Shown: positions 15,456-23,441 of the stretch, in pieces
Position numbering within the stretch: position 1 is the stretch's first letter
Layout: each line of letters opens with the position of its first letter
Assembly: GCA_016938065.1 (NCBI GenBank)
Contig: JAFGVI010000080.1
Coordinates: forward strand, 1-33,482
From: Deltaproteobacteria bacterium
GTDB lineage: Bacteria > Desulfobacterota > Anaeroferrophillalia > Anaeroferrophillales > Tharpellaceae
Direction of reading: 5' to 3'
DNA length: 33,482 nucleotides
Notes under the pieces: generated by a model
Told to the model about the DNA's origin: nothing
Seen by the model: only the letters and a program-made list of their open reading frames with translations
Database searches by the model: none
Program-made: the position numbers and the translations under genes

Positions 15456-16220
15456 ATGGTTTCTGAAAAGTTCCGGACGATGAATTTGCATATGAGTGAA
15501 GCCGAACAGCAGATCAATCCGCCGCGCCATATTGCCATGATTATGGATGGTAACGGGCGCTGGGCCGAAAAGCATGGACAGTTGCGGGTTAAGGGGCATG
15601 AAGCCGGGGCGGAAACGGTCGATCGGATGGTCAGTCTCTGCGCGGAGATCGGGGTTGAGGTTTTAACCCTGTACGCCTTCTCTTCGGAAAACTGGGAGCG
15701 GCCGGCTCTGGAAGTGGCGGCTCTGATGCGGCTTCTGCAGCACTATCTGCGGCGCGAAACCGGTCGTCTGCGGGAGAGAAATATCCGTCTGCGGGCTATC
15801 GGCCGTTTGCAGCGGCTGGATCTGCCGGTACGGCGGGAGCTGGAAAAAGCTTGCGCCGAGACCGCCGCGGGCAGCGGCATGACCCTTAATCTGGCGATCA
15901 GTTACGGCGGCCGGGACGAGCTGTGTGATGCCGCGCGGGCGGTCTGTCGTGAAGTGCAGGCCGGGCAATACGCCTGCGAGGCGATTGATCACCAGCACCT
16001 GGCCGCGCATCTGGGTACAGCCGGCCTGCCGGACCCCGATATTATGATTCGTACCGGGGGTGAATTTCGGATCAGCAATTTTCTTCTCTGGCAGCTGGCT
16101 TATGCCGAGCTCTATTTCAGCGATACCCTGTGGCCCGATTTTTCCAGAGAGGAGCTGCTGCGGATTATCAGAGATTTTCATCAGCGTGAGCGTCGTTTCG
16201 GGCGGGTTCCGGGACGTTGA
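15456..16220 (+). CDS. uppS: isoprenyl transferase (undecaprenyl diphosphate synthase)
   Basis: A cis-prenyltransferase of up to 254 residues making undecaprenyl diphosphate, the lipid carrier for peptidoglycan and O-antigen. The catalytic aspartate is in HIAMIMDGNGRWAEKHG. LTLYAFSSENWERP, LNLAISYGGRDEL and the C-terminal IRTGGEFRISNFLLWQLAYAE signature are all present. Starts are possible at 15456, 15480 or 15492, all ATG. None has a convincing Shine-Dalgarno, and the conserved domain begins about residue 24 of the longest form, so one of the shorter starts may be used. It leads the order uppS-cdsA-dxr-rseP, common in many bacteria. The usual upstream genes (rpsB, tsf, pyrH, frr) are absent here. 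Confidence 0.95.
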   Translation: MVSEKFRTMNLHMSEAEQQINPPRHIAMIMDGNGRWAEKHGQLRVKGHEAGAETVDRMVSLCAEIGVEVLTLYAFSSENWERPALEVAALMRLLQHYLRRETGRLRERNIRLRAIGRLQRLDLPVRRELEKACAETAAGSGMTLNLAISYGGRDELCDAARAVCREVQAGQYACEAIDHQHLAAHLGTAGLPDPDIMIRTGGEFRISNFLLWQLAYAELYFSDTLWPDFSREELLRIIRDFHQRERRFGRVPGR

Positions 16221-16242
16221 ATTTCGCTAAACGAGGAAGAGT

Positions 16243-17067
16243 ATGAATCAGACCGTTAAAGATATTTTTTGCAATCGCCGGGTAAAAACGGCGGCGGTGG
16301 CTCTGCCTCTGATTGTTTTGTTTCTCTCCCTGGCACCGAAGTGGCTCTTTTTTGTTCTTCTGCTGGCGGTTCTGGCGCTGCTGGGCAGGGAGAGCCGGCC
16401 CCTTTTTTTTGCTGAGAGTGAAGTTCTCCGACGGTATGGTGCGATCTGGTTTCTGGCCCTGCTTATCCTGTCTGCGGCAGCTCTCGGCGGGGTGGCGGCG
16501 CTTGCCGCCGCTCTGGTTTTTTCAGTTTTTGTGTTGGTGCTGCTACTTTTCGCGGACGGTCTGGAGCCTGGGGCCCTGCCCCGTCTGGCCCAGGCTCTGC
16601 TCTTCATAATCTATTTGCCCTTCTTTTTCGCGCATTTACTCCTTGTCTGGGATCTGCCGGCCGGGCGGTGTCTGGTGGCGATGGTTTTTATGGTAACCTG
16701 GGGCGGTGATGCTTTTTCATATTACGCCGGCACCTACTGGGGTAAACATAAGCTTGCCCCGCAAATCAGTCCCAACAAGACGGTTGAGGGTCTGTTCGCC
16801 GGTCTTGTCGGCGGAGCCTTTTTCGCCCTGCTCCTCAACTGGCTGGGGCTTCTAACGATGCCCTGGCATAAGATTGTGATTCTAGGGATGGCGGCCAATC
16901 TCATCGGCCAGATGGGCGATCTTTTCGAATCTTACCTCAAGCGCAGTCACGGCATTAAAGATTCCGGTAATCTGATTCCCGGTCACGGCGGTTTTCTCGA
17001 TCGGGTCGACAGCGTCCTTTTTGCGGCCCCGGTTGTCTATTACGGCTGCACTCTGTGGGTTCTCTAG
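16243..17067 (+). CDS. cdsA: phosphatidate cytidylyltransferase
   Basis: A 274-residue inner-membrane enzyme making CDP-diacylglycerol from CTP and phosphatidic acid, the entry point for phospholipid synthesis. There are seven or more hydrophobic segments across residues 17-220. The CdsA signature is near the C-terminus: a SYLKRSHGIKDSGNLIPGHG segment followed by GFLDRVDS, with the metal-binding lysine and aspartates. WGGDAFSYYAGTYWGKHKL and ISPNKTVEGLFAGL are also conserved. A GAGGAAG ribosome site precedes the ATG. It is 22 bases after uppS and overlaps dxr by 13 bases if dxr starts at its GTG. Confidence 0.95.
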   Translation: MNQTVKDIFCNRRVKTAAVALPLIVLFLSLAPKWLFFVLLLAVLALLGRESRPLFFAESEVLRRYGAIWFLALLILSAAALGGVAALAAALVFSVFVLVLLLFADGLEPGALPRLAQALLFIIYLPFFFAHLLLVWDLPAGRCLVAMVFMVTWGGDAFSYYAGTYWGKHKLAPQISPNKTVEGLFAGLVGGAFFALLLNWLGLLTMPWHKIVILGMAANLIGQMGDLFESYLKRSHGIKDSGNLIPGHGGFLDRVDSVLFAAPVVYYGCTLWVL

Positions 17068-18224
17068 TTTTGCCGAAAAAAACAAAAAAAATAGCCCTGT
17101 TAGGGGCGACCGGATCGATCGGCCGCAGCACGCTTGACCTCGTCGCCCGCTTTCCCGAGCGTTATCAGGTGGTGGCTATGGGCGGCGGTCGGAAAATCGA
17201 GGAGTTGCTTGCGCTGGCCCGGCGTTTTCAGCCGCAGCTGCTCTCCGTTCAGGAAGAGTCCGGGGCTGAAGAGCTGAGGCGGGCGCTGCGGGAGAGCGGT
17301 CTTCGTATTCCGGTTATGGCTGGTCAGGCCGGAGCCGTGGCCGTGGCGACGCACACCCAGGCCGAGATTGTCGTTGCGGCGATGGTCGGCGCGGTGGGCC
17401 TCGAACCGACCCATGCGGCTCTGCAGGCCGGTAAAGATGTGGCCCTTGCCAATAAAGAGTCGATGGTTATGGCCGGCCGGCTTTTAAACCAGCTGGCACT
17501 GAGTACGGGGGCGTCTATTCTGCCGCTGGACAGCGAGCACTCGGCGATTTGGCAGGCGCTCAACGGCGAAGCGAAAAAGGGTGTGGCAAAATTGATTCTG
17601 ACCGCCTCCGGCGGTCCTTTTCGCGATTTTTCCGCAGAGCGAATGCAAGAGGTCACTCCGGCTCAGGCCATGTGTCATCCGCGCTGGCAAATGGGACCGA
17701 AAATTACGATCGACTCCGCCACCATGATGAACAAGGCTTTAGAAATTATTGAAGCCCGCTGGCTTTTTGATATCGTACCGGAGAAGATCGAGGTTCTGGT
17801 GCATCCGCAGAGCATTGTTCATTCACTGGTTGAATATGTCGATGGTTCGGTGCTGGCCCAGTTGGGTCTGCCGGATATGCGGCTGCCCATCGGCTATGCC
17901 CTGGCATATCCGGAGCGCCTGGCGCTGGAGCTGCCGCGACTTGATCTGGCGGTGCTGGGCCGGCTCGATTTTTTTCCGGCTGATCCCGAGCGCTTTCCGG
18001 CTTTAAGTCTGGTCCGTCAGGCCCTGGCGGCCGGTGACAGTGGCGCCATCGCTTTTAATGCAGCCAATGAAGTTGCGGTTGAACTCTTCCGCCAGGGTGA
18101 AATCGGTTTTCTCGAGATTGCCGAAACCGTCGCCGATGTTCTGCAAACGGTTGTCCGGGAGGAGTTTTCCAGCCTCACTGAAATCCTTGATTTCGACGCC
18201 CAAATCAGGCAATCACTTTTATAA
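17055..18224 (+). CDS. dxr: 1-deoxy-D-xylulose-5-phosphate reductoisomerase
   Basis: A 389-residue enzyme converting DXP to 2-C-methyl-D-erythritol 4-phosphate with NADPH, the committed step of the MEP isoprenoid pathway. The NADPH motif is IALLGATGSIGRSTLDLV. ALANKESMVMAGRLL, LPLDSEHSAIWQAL and LTASGGPFRDFS are conserved. MGPKITIDSATMMNKALEIIEA carries metal and substrate ligands, and HPQSIVHSLVEY follows. The frame opens with GTG at 17055 inside cdsA; a TTG at 17070 just after the cdsA stop is an alternative. Its product feeds the same isoprenoid supply used by UppS, which explains the grouping. Confidence 0.96.
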   Translation: MGSLVLPKKTKKIALLGATGSIGRSTLDLVARFPERYQVVAMGGGRKIEELLALARRFQPQLLSVQEESGAEELRRALRESGLRIPVMAGQAGAVAVATHTQAEIVVAAMVGAVGLEPTHAALQAGKDVALANKESMVMAGRLLNQLALSTGASILPLDSEHSAIWQALNGEAKKGVAKLILTASGGPFRDFSAERMQEVTPAQAMCHPRWQMGPKITIDSATMMNKALEIIEARWLFDIVPEKIEVLVHPQSIVHSLVEYVDGSVLAQLGLPDMRLPIGYALAYPERLALELPRLDLAVLGRLDFFPADPERFPALSLVRQALAAGDSGAIAFNAANEVAVELFRQGEIGFLEIAETVADVLQTVVREEFSSLTEILDFDAQIRQSLL

Positions 18225-18228
18225 TGGT

Positions 18229-18284
18229 CATTGGGCGGTGGGCAGCGGTCAGTGATTTTACTGCCCGCTGCCCACCGCCCACTG
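18229..18284. repeat. strong hairpin (near-perfect inverted repeat) between dxr and rseP
   Basis: Arms 18232-18248 and 18265-18281 are perfect 17-base reverse complements, rich in GGGCGGTGGGCAGCGG. An inner four-base extension (CAGT/ACTG) and an outer CA/TG pair continue the stem to about 23 pairs with two mismatches around a six-base loop. No T-run follows on either strand, so it is not a standard intrinsic terminator. GGGCAGTGGG-like palindromes occur as dispersed intergenic elements in some genomes (general knowledge). Here it lies in the operon and probably shapes rseP expression through mRNA structure or processing. Confidence 0.85.
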
Positions 18285-18302
18285 CCTGCTGGTATTAAAT
18301 CT

Positions 18303-19373
18303 ATGTACAGTACCGTTTCTGCGATTGTTGTTTTAGGCATTCTTATCTTTGTGCATGAACTTGGTCATTTTCTCGTGGCCAAGCTTTGCGGGGTCAGGGT
18401 GCTGGTTTTTTCCCTGGGGTTCGGGCCGCGGCTCTGCGGCTTTCGAAAAGGTGAAACCGAATACCTGCTTTCCGCCGTGCCTTTAGGGGGCTATGTCAAA
18501 ATGCTGGGCGAGGGCAAAGGTGAGGATGAAGGTGAGTTGCCGGTTGCGGATAAACCCTATTCCTATGAGCATAAAAGTCCCTGGCAGCGTCTTCTGATCA
18601 TTGTTGCGGGGCCCGGCGCCAATATCCTGTTTGCGGCACTGCTTTTTTCACTGGTCTATCTTTTCGGGGTGCCCTCTCTCAGCTCGGTGATCGGTGAGGT
18701 CAATTATGAGATGCCGGCATACAGTGCCGGCTTTCAGGCCGGTGATAAAATTATCTCTATTGATGGTCAGGCCATTGCCGACTGGGAGCAGCTGTCGGCG
18801 GCGGTGCGGGCCAGTGGCGGGCGGGAGCTCGAAATTACCTTTGTCCGGGGCAGCGAGCAGCTGACCCTTCGGGTTGTGCCCAAACGTATCGAAAATAAAA
18901 ATATGTTCGGTGAAAATGTCATTTCCTATGTTATCGGCGTGACCGCATCGGGGGCAACCGAAATCAAACATTACCAGCCCGGCGAGGCTCTGCTTCAGGG
19001 TTTGAGTGAAACTTGGAAGGTCGCATATCTGACGGTGGTGGGTTTTATCAAGATGATAGAACGGGTGGTTCCGGCCAAGGATCTGGGCGGCCCGATCATG
19101 ATTGCGCAGATGGCCGGTCAGCATGCCAAGGCCGGTATTTTGAGCCTGCTCTATTTCATGGGCATTATCAGCGTAAATCTGGGGATTCTCAATCTTTTTC
19201 CGATTCCGGTTTTAGACGGCGGCCACCTCCTGTTCATTACGATGGAGATTCTGCTGGGCCGACCGGTCAGCCTGCGTAAAATTGAGATCGCTCAGCAGAT
19301 TGGTCTCTGCCTGCTGGTCTCTCTGATGATCTTTGTCTTTTATAATGACCTGACCCGTATTTTCAGCAAATGA
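18303..19373 (+). CDS. rseP: site-2 protease RseP (intramembrane zinc metalloprotease)
   Basis: A 356-residue membrane protease that cleaves anti-sigma factor or signal-peptide remnants within the membrane. Zinc motif HELGH is at residues 18-22 in the first transmembrane helix, and the third ligand is in PVLDGGHLLF near the C-terminus. Four membrane helices are visible. A single PDZ domain (about 125-205, beginning YSAGFQAGDKIISIDGQ) is present, compared with two in the E. coli protein. The frame could open at a TTG at 18231, but that extension translates the hairpin between dxr and rseP, so the ATG at 18303 is chosen. It is the fourth gene of the uppS-cdsA-dxr-rseP order. Confidence 0.94.
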   Translation: MYSTVSAIVVLGILIFVHELGHFLVAKLCGVRVLVFSLGFGPRLCGFRKGETEYLLSAVPLGGYVKMLGEGKGEDEGELPVADKPYSYEHKSPWQRLLIIVAGPGANILFAALLFSLVYLFGVPSLSSVIGEVNYEMPAYSAGFQAGDKIISIDGQAIADWEQLSAAVRASGGRELEITFVRGSEQLTLRVVPKRIENKNMFGENVISYVIGVTASGATEIKHYQPGEALLQGLSETWKVAYLTVVGFIKMIERVVPAKDLGGPIMIAQMAGQHAKAGILSLLYFMGIISVNLGILNLFPIPVLDGGHLLFITMEILLGRPVSLRKIEIAQQIGLCLLVSLMIFVFYNDLTRIFSK

Positions 19374-19408
19374 ATCCGGGGGCAGGTCTTTTATCATGAT
19401 TGTAAAAT

Positions 19409-20146
19409 ATGCCTTTAACCCTGGTCGTTGATTCCTGTACGGAAATTCTTTATGTCGCGCTTGTCGCCGGCGGGGTTCCGCTGGTTGATCTGCGACTTGC
19501 GCTGGCGCAGCCGCATTCAAAAACCCTGATGGCGACGGTTGACTGGGCTTTGCGCCAGGCCGCTCTTGCCCCTGGGCAGATCGAGCAGCTGGTGGTCGGC
19601 CGCGGTCCCGGTTCATTCAGTGGTTTGCGCATCGGTATGGCCAGTATGCAGGGTCTGGCCCGGGCGCTTTCGGTGCCGCTCTACAGCTTTGTCGGCCACG
19701 ATCTGATCGCCTGCAAATTTGCTTATGTGAACCGGGTCTTTGCGGTTCTGACGGATGCCCGGCGCCAACAGCTCTACTGGACTTTGTACAGCAGTGACGG
19801 GTATAAGCCTACACGCCTTAGCGACTGCCGGGTTGATGATCCTGAAACCCTGGCGCAATGCTTGCCCGAAAAAAATATTTTATTGCTGGGTTCCGGGGTT
19901 GATGTCTACAGGTCAAGGCTTAAAGCGGCGCTGCCGCAGGCCGAACTGATCGGGGTGCCGCAGGCCCTGCCGGATCTGGGCTTATTTGTGCAGCTGCCGG
20001 TTCTGGCGGAGGGGCAGGCCGAGGTTGCCGACACTTTGCCCATGGGCTTAAGCCGGGTGGGTGAAAAGCTGGAAATGCTTTATGTCAGGCCTTCGGATGC
20101 GGAACTTAATCGTGATAAAAAACTGAGAGAACCGGTCGATGGCTGA
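19409..20146 (+). CDS. tsaB: tRNA threonylcarbamoyladenosine biosynthesis protein TsaB
   Basis: A 245-residue ASKHA-fold partner of TsaD and TsaE that helps install t6A37 in ANN-decoding tRNAs. It begins with LVVDSCTEILYVALVAGG (beta-hairpin of the actin-like fold). HSKTLMATVDWAL follows, then the strongly conserved VVGRGPGSFSGLRIGMASMQGLARAL. The C-terminal part (LPMGLSRVGEKLEMLYVRPSDAEL) has the usual P.YLR.pdae-type ending in variant form. The start is an ATG 35 bases after rseP, and the end overlaps the DUF3786 gene by 8 bases, so these two are probably coupled although their functions seem unrelated. Confidence 0.92.
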   Translation: MPLTLVVDSCTEILYVALVAGGVPLVDLRLALAQPHSKTLMATVDWALRQAALAPGQIEQLVVGRGPGSFSGLRIGMASMQGLARALSVPLYSFVGHDLIACKFAYVNRVFAVLTDARRQQLYWTLYSSDGYKPTRLSDCRVDDPETLAQCLPEKNILLLGSGVDVYRSRLKAALPQAELIGVPQALPDLGLFVQLPVLAEGQAEVADTLPMGLSRVGEKLEMLYVRPSDAELNRDKKLREPVDG

Positions 20147-20969
20147 AAAAAAACGCCTGCTGCAGATTCTTGATCTGCTCAAGATGCTGCCGCGGACAAA
20201 TTGTAAAGAGTGCGGTTTTCCGACCTGTATGGCTTTTGCCACTCACGTTCTGCGTGAGGGAGCAACTCCGGGAAAATGTCCCTATTGGCAGCCCGAAGAT
20301 CTCGCATTTGTTGAGCAAACCTTAATCGATCAGGGGGCCGATAGCGCCTATCCCGATCATCTTTTCTCGGCTCGCAAATTTGTTCAGGGCAAGATCAAGG
20401 ATTATGATTTTGCTCTGATTGCGAAGAAGATCGGGGCCCGTCTGGTGGGCGAGGGGGCTGACGCTTATCTGGTCATTAATCTTTGTGAACGGTTATATCG
20501 GGTTGATAAGGAGAATGTGACGCCGCTTGATGACGGAGAGCATGACCTCTGGGAGCATATTCTGCTTTACAACTATGTCGCTGAAGCCGGCGGGCGGCCT
20601 TTGACCGGTAACTGGGTGCCGATGGAGAGTCTGCCCGGCAGCCTGGCCAAACGCAAGGCTTTTGTTCGCGGCTGTGAAGAGAAGATTGCGTCGGCCTTCA
20701 GCGGCCGTCCCGAGTTGTTGAGGCAGGCTCTTGCCATCTTAAAAGCTGAGTTTCCCGCCCTTGAAAGTAATGCCGAGGTCGCCGCCGTAATCTATCCTTT
20801 GCCGATGATTCCCTTTCAACTGCTCTTCTGGGATGCTGCGGCTGAAGATGGTTTCAGTGCTCAGGTTAAAATCCTCTTTGATGAAACGGTGCTCGATTAC
20901 CTTGATATCGAATCGCTGGTTTTTCTCGGCGAGAACCTGGCCCAGAGGCTTATAGGCCTGTGTCCATGA
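20139..20969 (+). CDS. DUF3786 protein with N-terminal 4Fe-4S motif
   Basis: A 276-residue protein in two parts. Residues 1-55 carry a four-cysteine motif (Cys22, Cys25, Cys30, Cys47; NCKECGFPTC followed by PGKCPYW). This resembles the Fe-S domain of the corrinoid iron-sulfur protein and other redox proteins and should hold one 4Fe-4S cluster. Residues 90-275 fit DUF3786, ending in IPFQLLFWDAAAEDGFSAQVKILFDETVLDYLDIESLVFLGE, a widespread anaerobe domain of unknown reaction. There is no signal peptide and no membrane helix, so it is cytoplasmic. It overlaps tsaB by 8 bases at its start, and its stop overlaps an ATG (ATGA) of the SagB-like gene, pointing to functional pairing with that flavoprotein. 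An electron-transfer role is inferred. Confidence 0.85.
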   Translation: MAEKKRLLQILDLLKMLPRTNCKECGFPTCMAFATHVLREGATPGKCPYWQPEDLAFVEQTLIDQGADSAYPDHLFSARKFVQGKIKDYDFALIAKKIGARLVGEGADAYLVINLCERLYRVDKENVTPLDDGEHDLWEHILLYNYVAEAGGRPLTGNWVPMESLPGSLAKRKAFVRGCEEKIASAFSGRPELLRQALAILKAEFPALESNAEVAAVIYPLPMIPFQLLFWDAAAEDGFSAQVKILFDETVLDYLDIESLVFLGENLAQRLIGLCP

Positions 20970-22504
20970 TCGAGAATGGTCATCAGTACCAGTGGTTGAC
21001 GGCCTACGACCGCAAAAACATGACAGGGCATCAGCTCGACTGGCCGGGACAGCCGGCTTTCTTTAAAAATTACGCATCTTGTCACACCTATACTTTGCCC
21101 TTGCCGGAAAAATTGCCGACAGCTTCTTTGTTTGAGCTGGCCGAAAAAATCTCCGCTCCCAGTCTGAAACTCTCTGAAAAGCACCCTCCGATTTTTTGTG
21201 ACCGGCAGACTTTGGCTGTTCTGTTACTTTTAACTTCAGCTCCGACCGCCCGCAGCACTTTTCCTCAAGGCGAGGTCTGGTATCGCAGCAACCCTTCGGC
21301 CGGAGCTCTGCAGCCGCTGGAAATTTATCTCTCTCTGCCCCGCGCGGACGATCTTCCGGCCGGACTTTATCACTATGATTTATTAAAGCCGGGTTTAAAT
21401 CGGCTGCGCCATGATTCCGCTGCCGCGGCGTTTGCCGCTGCCTTCGGGAAGAGCGAAGCGGGGGACGGTTTTTTTTCAACCCTGCTTGTCAGTGGCATTT
21501 TTTTTCGCAGTGCCTGGAAATATCGGGCCCGGGCCTATCGTTATCTGCTGCTCGATGCCGGTCATCTCCTTGAAAATCTTTCCCTGGCCTTGACGGCCCT
21601 CGGGGCTGATTATGCGGTAGGGCTCGATTTTGATGATGCTCTTATTAACCAGAGCGCAGGTTTTGACGGGGAACGCGAGGTCGGTCTGGCGGTAGTTCGT
21701 TGGCGGACGGCGTCAGTATCGGCTGCGGACCGGGTACGGCTGGAGGCGGATGATCCGGAACCGGAACTAAGGGGCAGCAGCCGGGTCTCGACCCGGGAAG
21801 TTTATTATCCCGAGCTCAAAGAAATTCATCAGGCAACCTCTGTGCCCTTGCGTCAGCCGCCGGATTCAGGCAGAAGCCGACCGGATTTTTATAGCGGCCT
21901 GCAGGATTGGCATGTCATTCCCGCAGGTGTTGCTTTGCCGGCCCCAACTTTTAATTATGTTGATAGTTTGCGCCGGCGCCGATCCCAGCGTAATTTCATA
22001 AAAAGTGAAACGCCGCTGGCGGAGAACGTTCTTCACCTTTTGCTCGAAGGATTGTTGCCGGGCGGCGCTCAGAGCTCTTTGCCTGAGCCTGAGATTGCTT
22101 TTCTCGCAGCCGGGGTCAGTGGTCTGGTTGACGGACTCTACTTTTTAGACCGTTTGAGCGGACGTTACGCATTGTTTATGAAGCAGGATCGCCGGCGGCT
22201 TCTGGCTGCCGCAGCCCTCGATCAACGCTGGTTGGCGCAGGCGGCTTTAAACTTTCTCTTTTTTGCCGACCTTGAAGCCGCCGGGGAGCGTTACGGGGCG
22301 CGCAGTTATCGCAATCTCCACATCGGCGCCGGGCGCTTGGGCCAGTCCCTCTATCTGCGGGCTGCAGCCTTAGGTCTCGGGGCCTGCGCGGTTGGTGCTT
22401 TTTATGATCGTGAACTGGCTGAAGTCTGTTGTCTGCCGAAAAATTTCGACCCGCTCTATCTGGTTGGCGTCGGCCCCGTGGCGCAAGGTGTGCATAAGCT
22501 TTGA
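20966..22504 (+). CDS. SagB/ThcOx-type nitroreductase-fold protein, tandem double domain
   Basis: A 512-residue protein (from the ATG at 20966; a GTG at 20960 would add two residues) with two nitroreductase-fold halves. The first half holds VWYRSNPSAGALQPLEIYLSL, the SagB-family FMN-site landmark, and GLYHYDLLKPGLNRL, then a dimer-like core to about residue 250. The second half (about 320-512) has SLRRRRSQRNF, again a nitroreductase opening, and ends ALGLGACAVGAFYDREL ... LYLVGVGPV, the typical C-terminus. SagB/ThcOx proteins oxidise azolines in RiPP maturation, but many standalone homologues have unknown oxidoreductase roles. No YcaO, cyclodehydratase or precursor gene is near. The start shares ATGA with the DUF3786 stop. 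The partner and substrate are unknown. Confidence 0.87.
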   Translation: MIENGHQYQWLTAYDRKNMTGHQLDWPGQPAFFKNYASCHTYTLPLPEKLPTASLFELAEKISAPSLKLSEKHPPIFCDRQTLAVLLLLTSAPTARSTFPQGEVWYRSNPSAGALQPLEIYLSLPRADDLPAGLYHYDLLKPGLNRLRHDSAAAAFAAAFGKSEAGDGFFSTLLVSGIFFRSAWKYRARAYRYLLLDAGHLLENLSLALTALGADYAVGLDFDDALINQSAGFDGEREVGLAVVRWRTASVSAADRVRLEADDPEPELRGSSRVSTREVYYPELKEIHQATSVPLRQPPDSGRSRPDFYSGLQDWHVIPAGVALPAPTFNYVDSLRRRRSQRNFIKSETPLAENVLHLLLEGLLPGGAQSSLPEPEIAFLAAGVSGLVDGLYFLDRLSGRYALFMKQDRRRLLAAAALDQRWLAQAALNFLFFADLEAAGERYGARSYRNLHIGAGRLGQSLYLRAAALGLGACAVGAFYDRELAEVCCLPKNFDPLYLVGVGPVAQGVHKL

Positions 22505-22632
22505 ACTAAAAAAAGATTGCAAAGCGGCGAATGATGCTGTATGACTACACTAAGTTGGTATTGTTTGGATGCTTTTTTCAGGTTTTTAATTTTCAACTTG
22601 GGTTGATTAAAGAAAGGTAAAAAGGTGATCTT
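22505..22632 (+). promoter_or_regulatory. intergenic region with candidate promoter for the redox-defence cassette
   Basis: The 128 AT-rich bases contain TTGCAA (22517-22522), a 17-base spacer and TATGAC (22540-22545). Each hexamer matches four of six consensus positions and the spacing is optimal. The downstream gene has a good AAGGTGAT ribosome site five to ten bases before its ATG. No hairpin terminator was found for the SagB-like gene. A regulator site such as PerR or Fur could lie here, but I could not identify one. Confidence 0.4.
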
Positions 22633-23121
22633 ATGGTTGAATGTAGCAAGACGGTAATTGATGCAATCGCATTGGGCATGGAAGAGGAAAAAAAGGCCAG
22701 TCAATTTTATGCTGAGGCCGCGGCCAAACTTGATGGCGGACCTGGTAAAGCCCTTTTCACCCAGCTTTCGGAGTTTGAAATCGGTCACTATAATGCCTTG
22801 AAAGAGTTGAAAGCTTCGCTTGAAGGTGAAAGTTGTTATATCACCTATGAGAGTGCTCTGCTGGAGCCGATCGGGGTTGAAGGCGGCAGTGTTAAGCTGG
22901 ATGAAGGAACCCAGAAGACGATATTTGATATTCTGACCATTGGCATTCGTAACGAGAAGAAAGCGGGCCAGGCTTATCGTGAGCTGGCGGCTGAGATTGA
23001 AGATCCCAACGGGGTTGCCATGTTCGAGAAAATGGCCCGGGAAGAGGATCAGCATGCCCGGATTCTCGAAGATCAACTTTATGATGTAAAAAATAAAGGT
23101 GTGCTGGTATGGGGCGACTAA
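22633..23121 (+). CDS. ferritin-like diiron protein (rubrerythrin-type domain without rubredoxin)
   Basis: A 162-residue four-helix ferritin-like protein. The diiron pattern is Glu in the first helix (about 17-19), ExxH at Glu49-His52, Glu108 in the third helix (IRNEKKAGQAYREL) and ExxH at Glu138-His141. Rubrerythrins reduce H2O2 or sense peroxide at such a site with electrons from rubredoxin. The C-terminal rubredoxin domain of classical rubrerythrin is missing, but a separate rubredoxin gene lies two genes on, so the electron donor is probably supplied in trans. It is the first gene of a four-gene group and its end overlaps the cytochrome gene by 13 bases. Confidence 0.85.
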   Translation: MVECSKTVIDAIALGMEEEKKASQFYAEAAAKLDGGPGKALFTQLSEFEIGHYNALKELKASLEGESCYITYESALLEPIGVEGGSVKLDEGTQKTIFDILTIGIRNEKKAGQAYRELAAEIEDPNGVAMFEKMAREEDQHARILEDQLYDVKNKGVLVWGD

Positions 23122-23411
23122 TAATTTTTATCGGTCTCTTGTTGGTGTTGTTGTCAGGTTTTGTCGCTTCCGCCGCTGCGGCGCCAGTCGATACGGCCCT
23201 GCTGAAACATAAGTGTACAGATTGCCATGATCTTGATCTGATTCTTAAAAAGCAGGCCTATACGGCGGAGTGGGAGGAGATTCTCGACCGTATGGTTAAA
23301 TATGACAGCGGCGAAATAAGTCAGGTTGACAAATTGATGGTTCTGAAATTTATTCGGGAAAACCTGGCTCTAGATGGTCCGGGAGCGAAGGCCAGAAGAG
23401 GGCAAAAATAA
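23109..23411 (+). CDS. small periplasmic monoheme c-type cytochrome
   Basis: A 100-residue protein with a signal peptide (MGRLIIFIGLLLVLLSGFVA, cleaved after the following Ala-rich SAAAA). A single heme-binding motif CTDCH is at residues 36-40. Met62 (DRMVKY) or Met77 could be the distal ligand. The C-terminal 20 residues are polar. It should be matured in the periplasm by the cytochrome c machinery. Overlap of its start with the end of the ferritin-like gene (13 bases) implies co-translation, although the other three cassette products appear cytoplasmic, so a direct electron path between them would cross the membrane and is not shown. This type of small cytochrome with a lone heme and a trailing helix is common in deltaproteobacteria. 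Confidence 0.82.
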   Translation: MGRLIIFIGLLLVLLSGFVASAAAAPVDTALLKHKCTDCHDLDLILKKQAYTAEWEEILDRMVKYDSGEISQVDKLMVLKFIRENLALDGPGAKARRGQK

Positions 23412-23441
23412 TCTTACAGTTACTTTTGAAAGGAGAGAGAA

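Noticed and set aside
18231-18302. N-terminal extension of RseP from a TTG at 18231
   Set aside because: The extension translates the hairpin repeat and precedes the conserved first helix; the ATG at 18303 places HELGH at the usual distance from the start.
22550-22580. A sigma-54 promoter-like stretch before the ferritin-like gene
   Set aside because: GG and GC dinucleotide spacing resembles a -24/-12 pattern only loosely; the TTGGC and TTGCA cores are missing.
20966-22632. A RiPP (thiazole/oxazole peptide) cluster suggested by the SagB-like gene
   Set aside because: No YcaO cyclodehydratase, E1-like protein, transporter or short precursor peptide is visible nearby, and the intergenic 22505-22632 has no small peptide gene.
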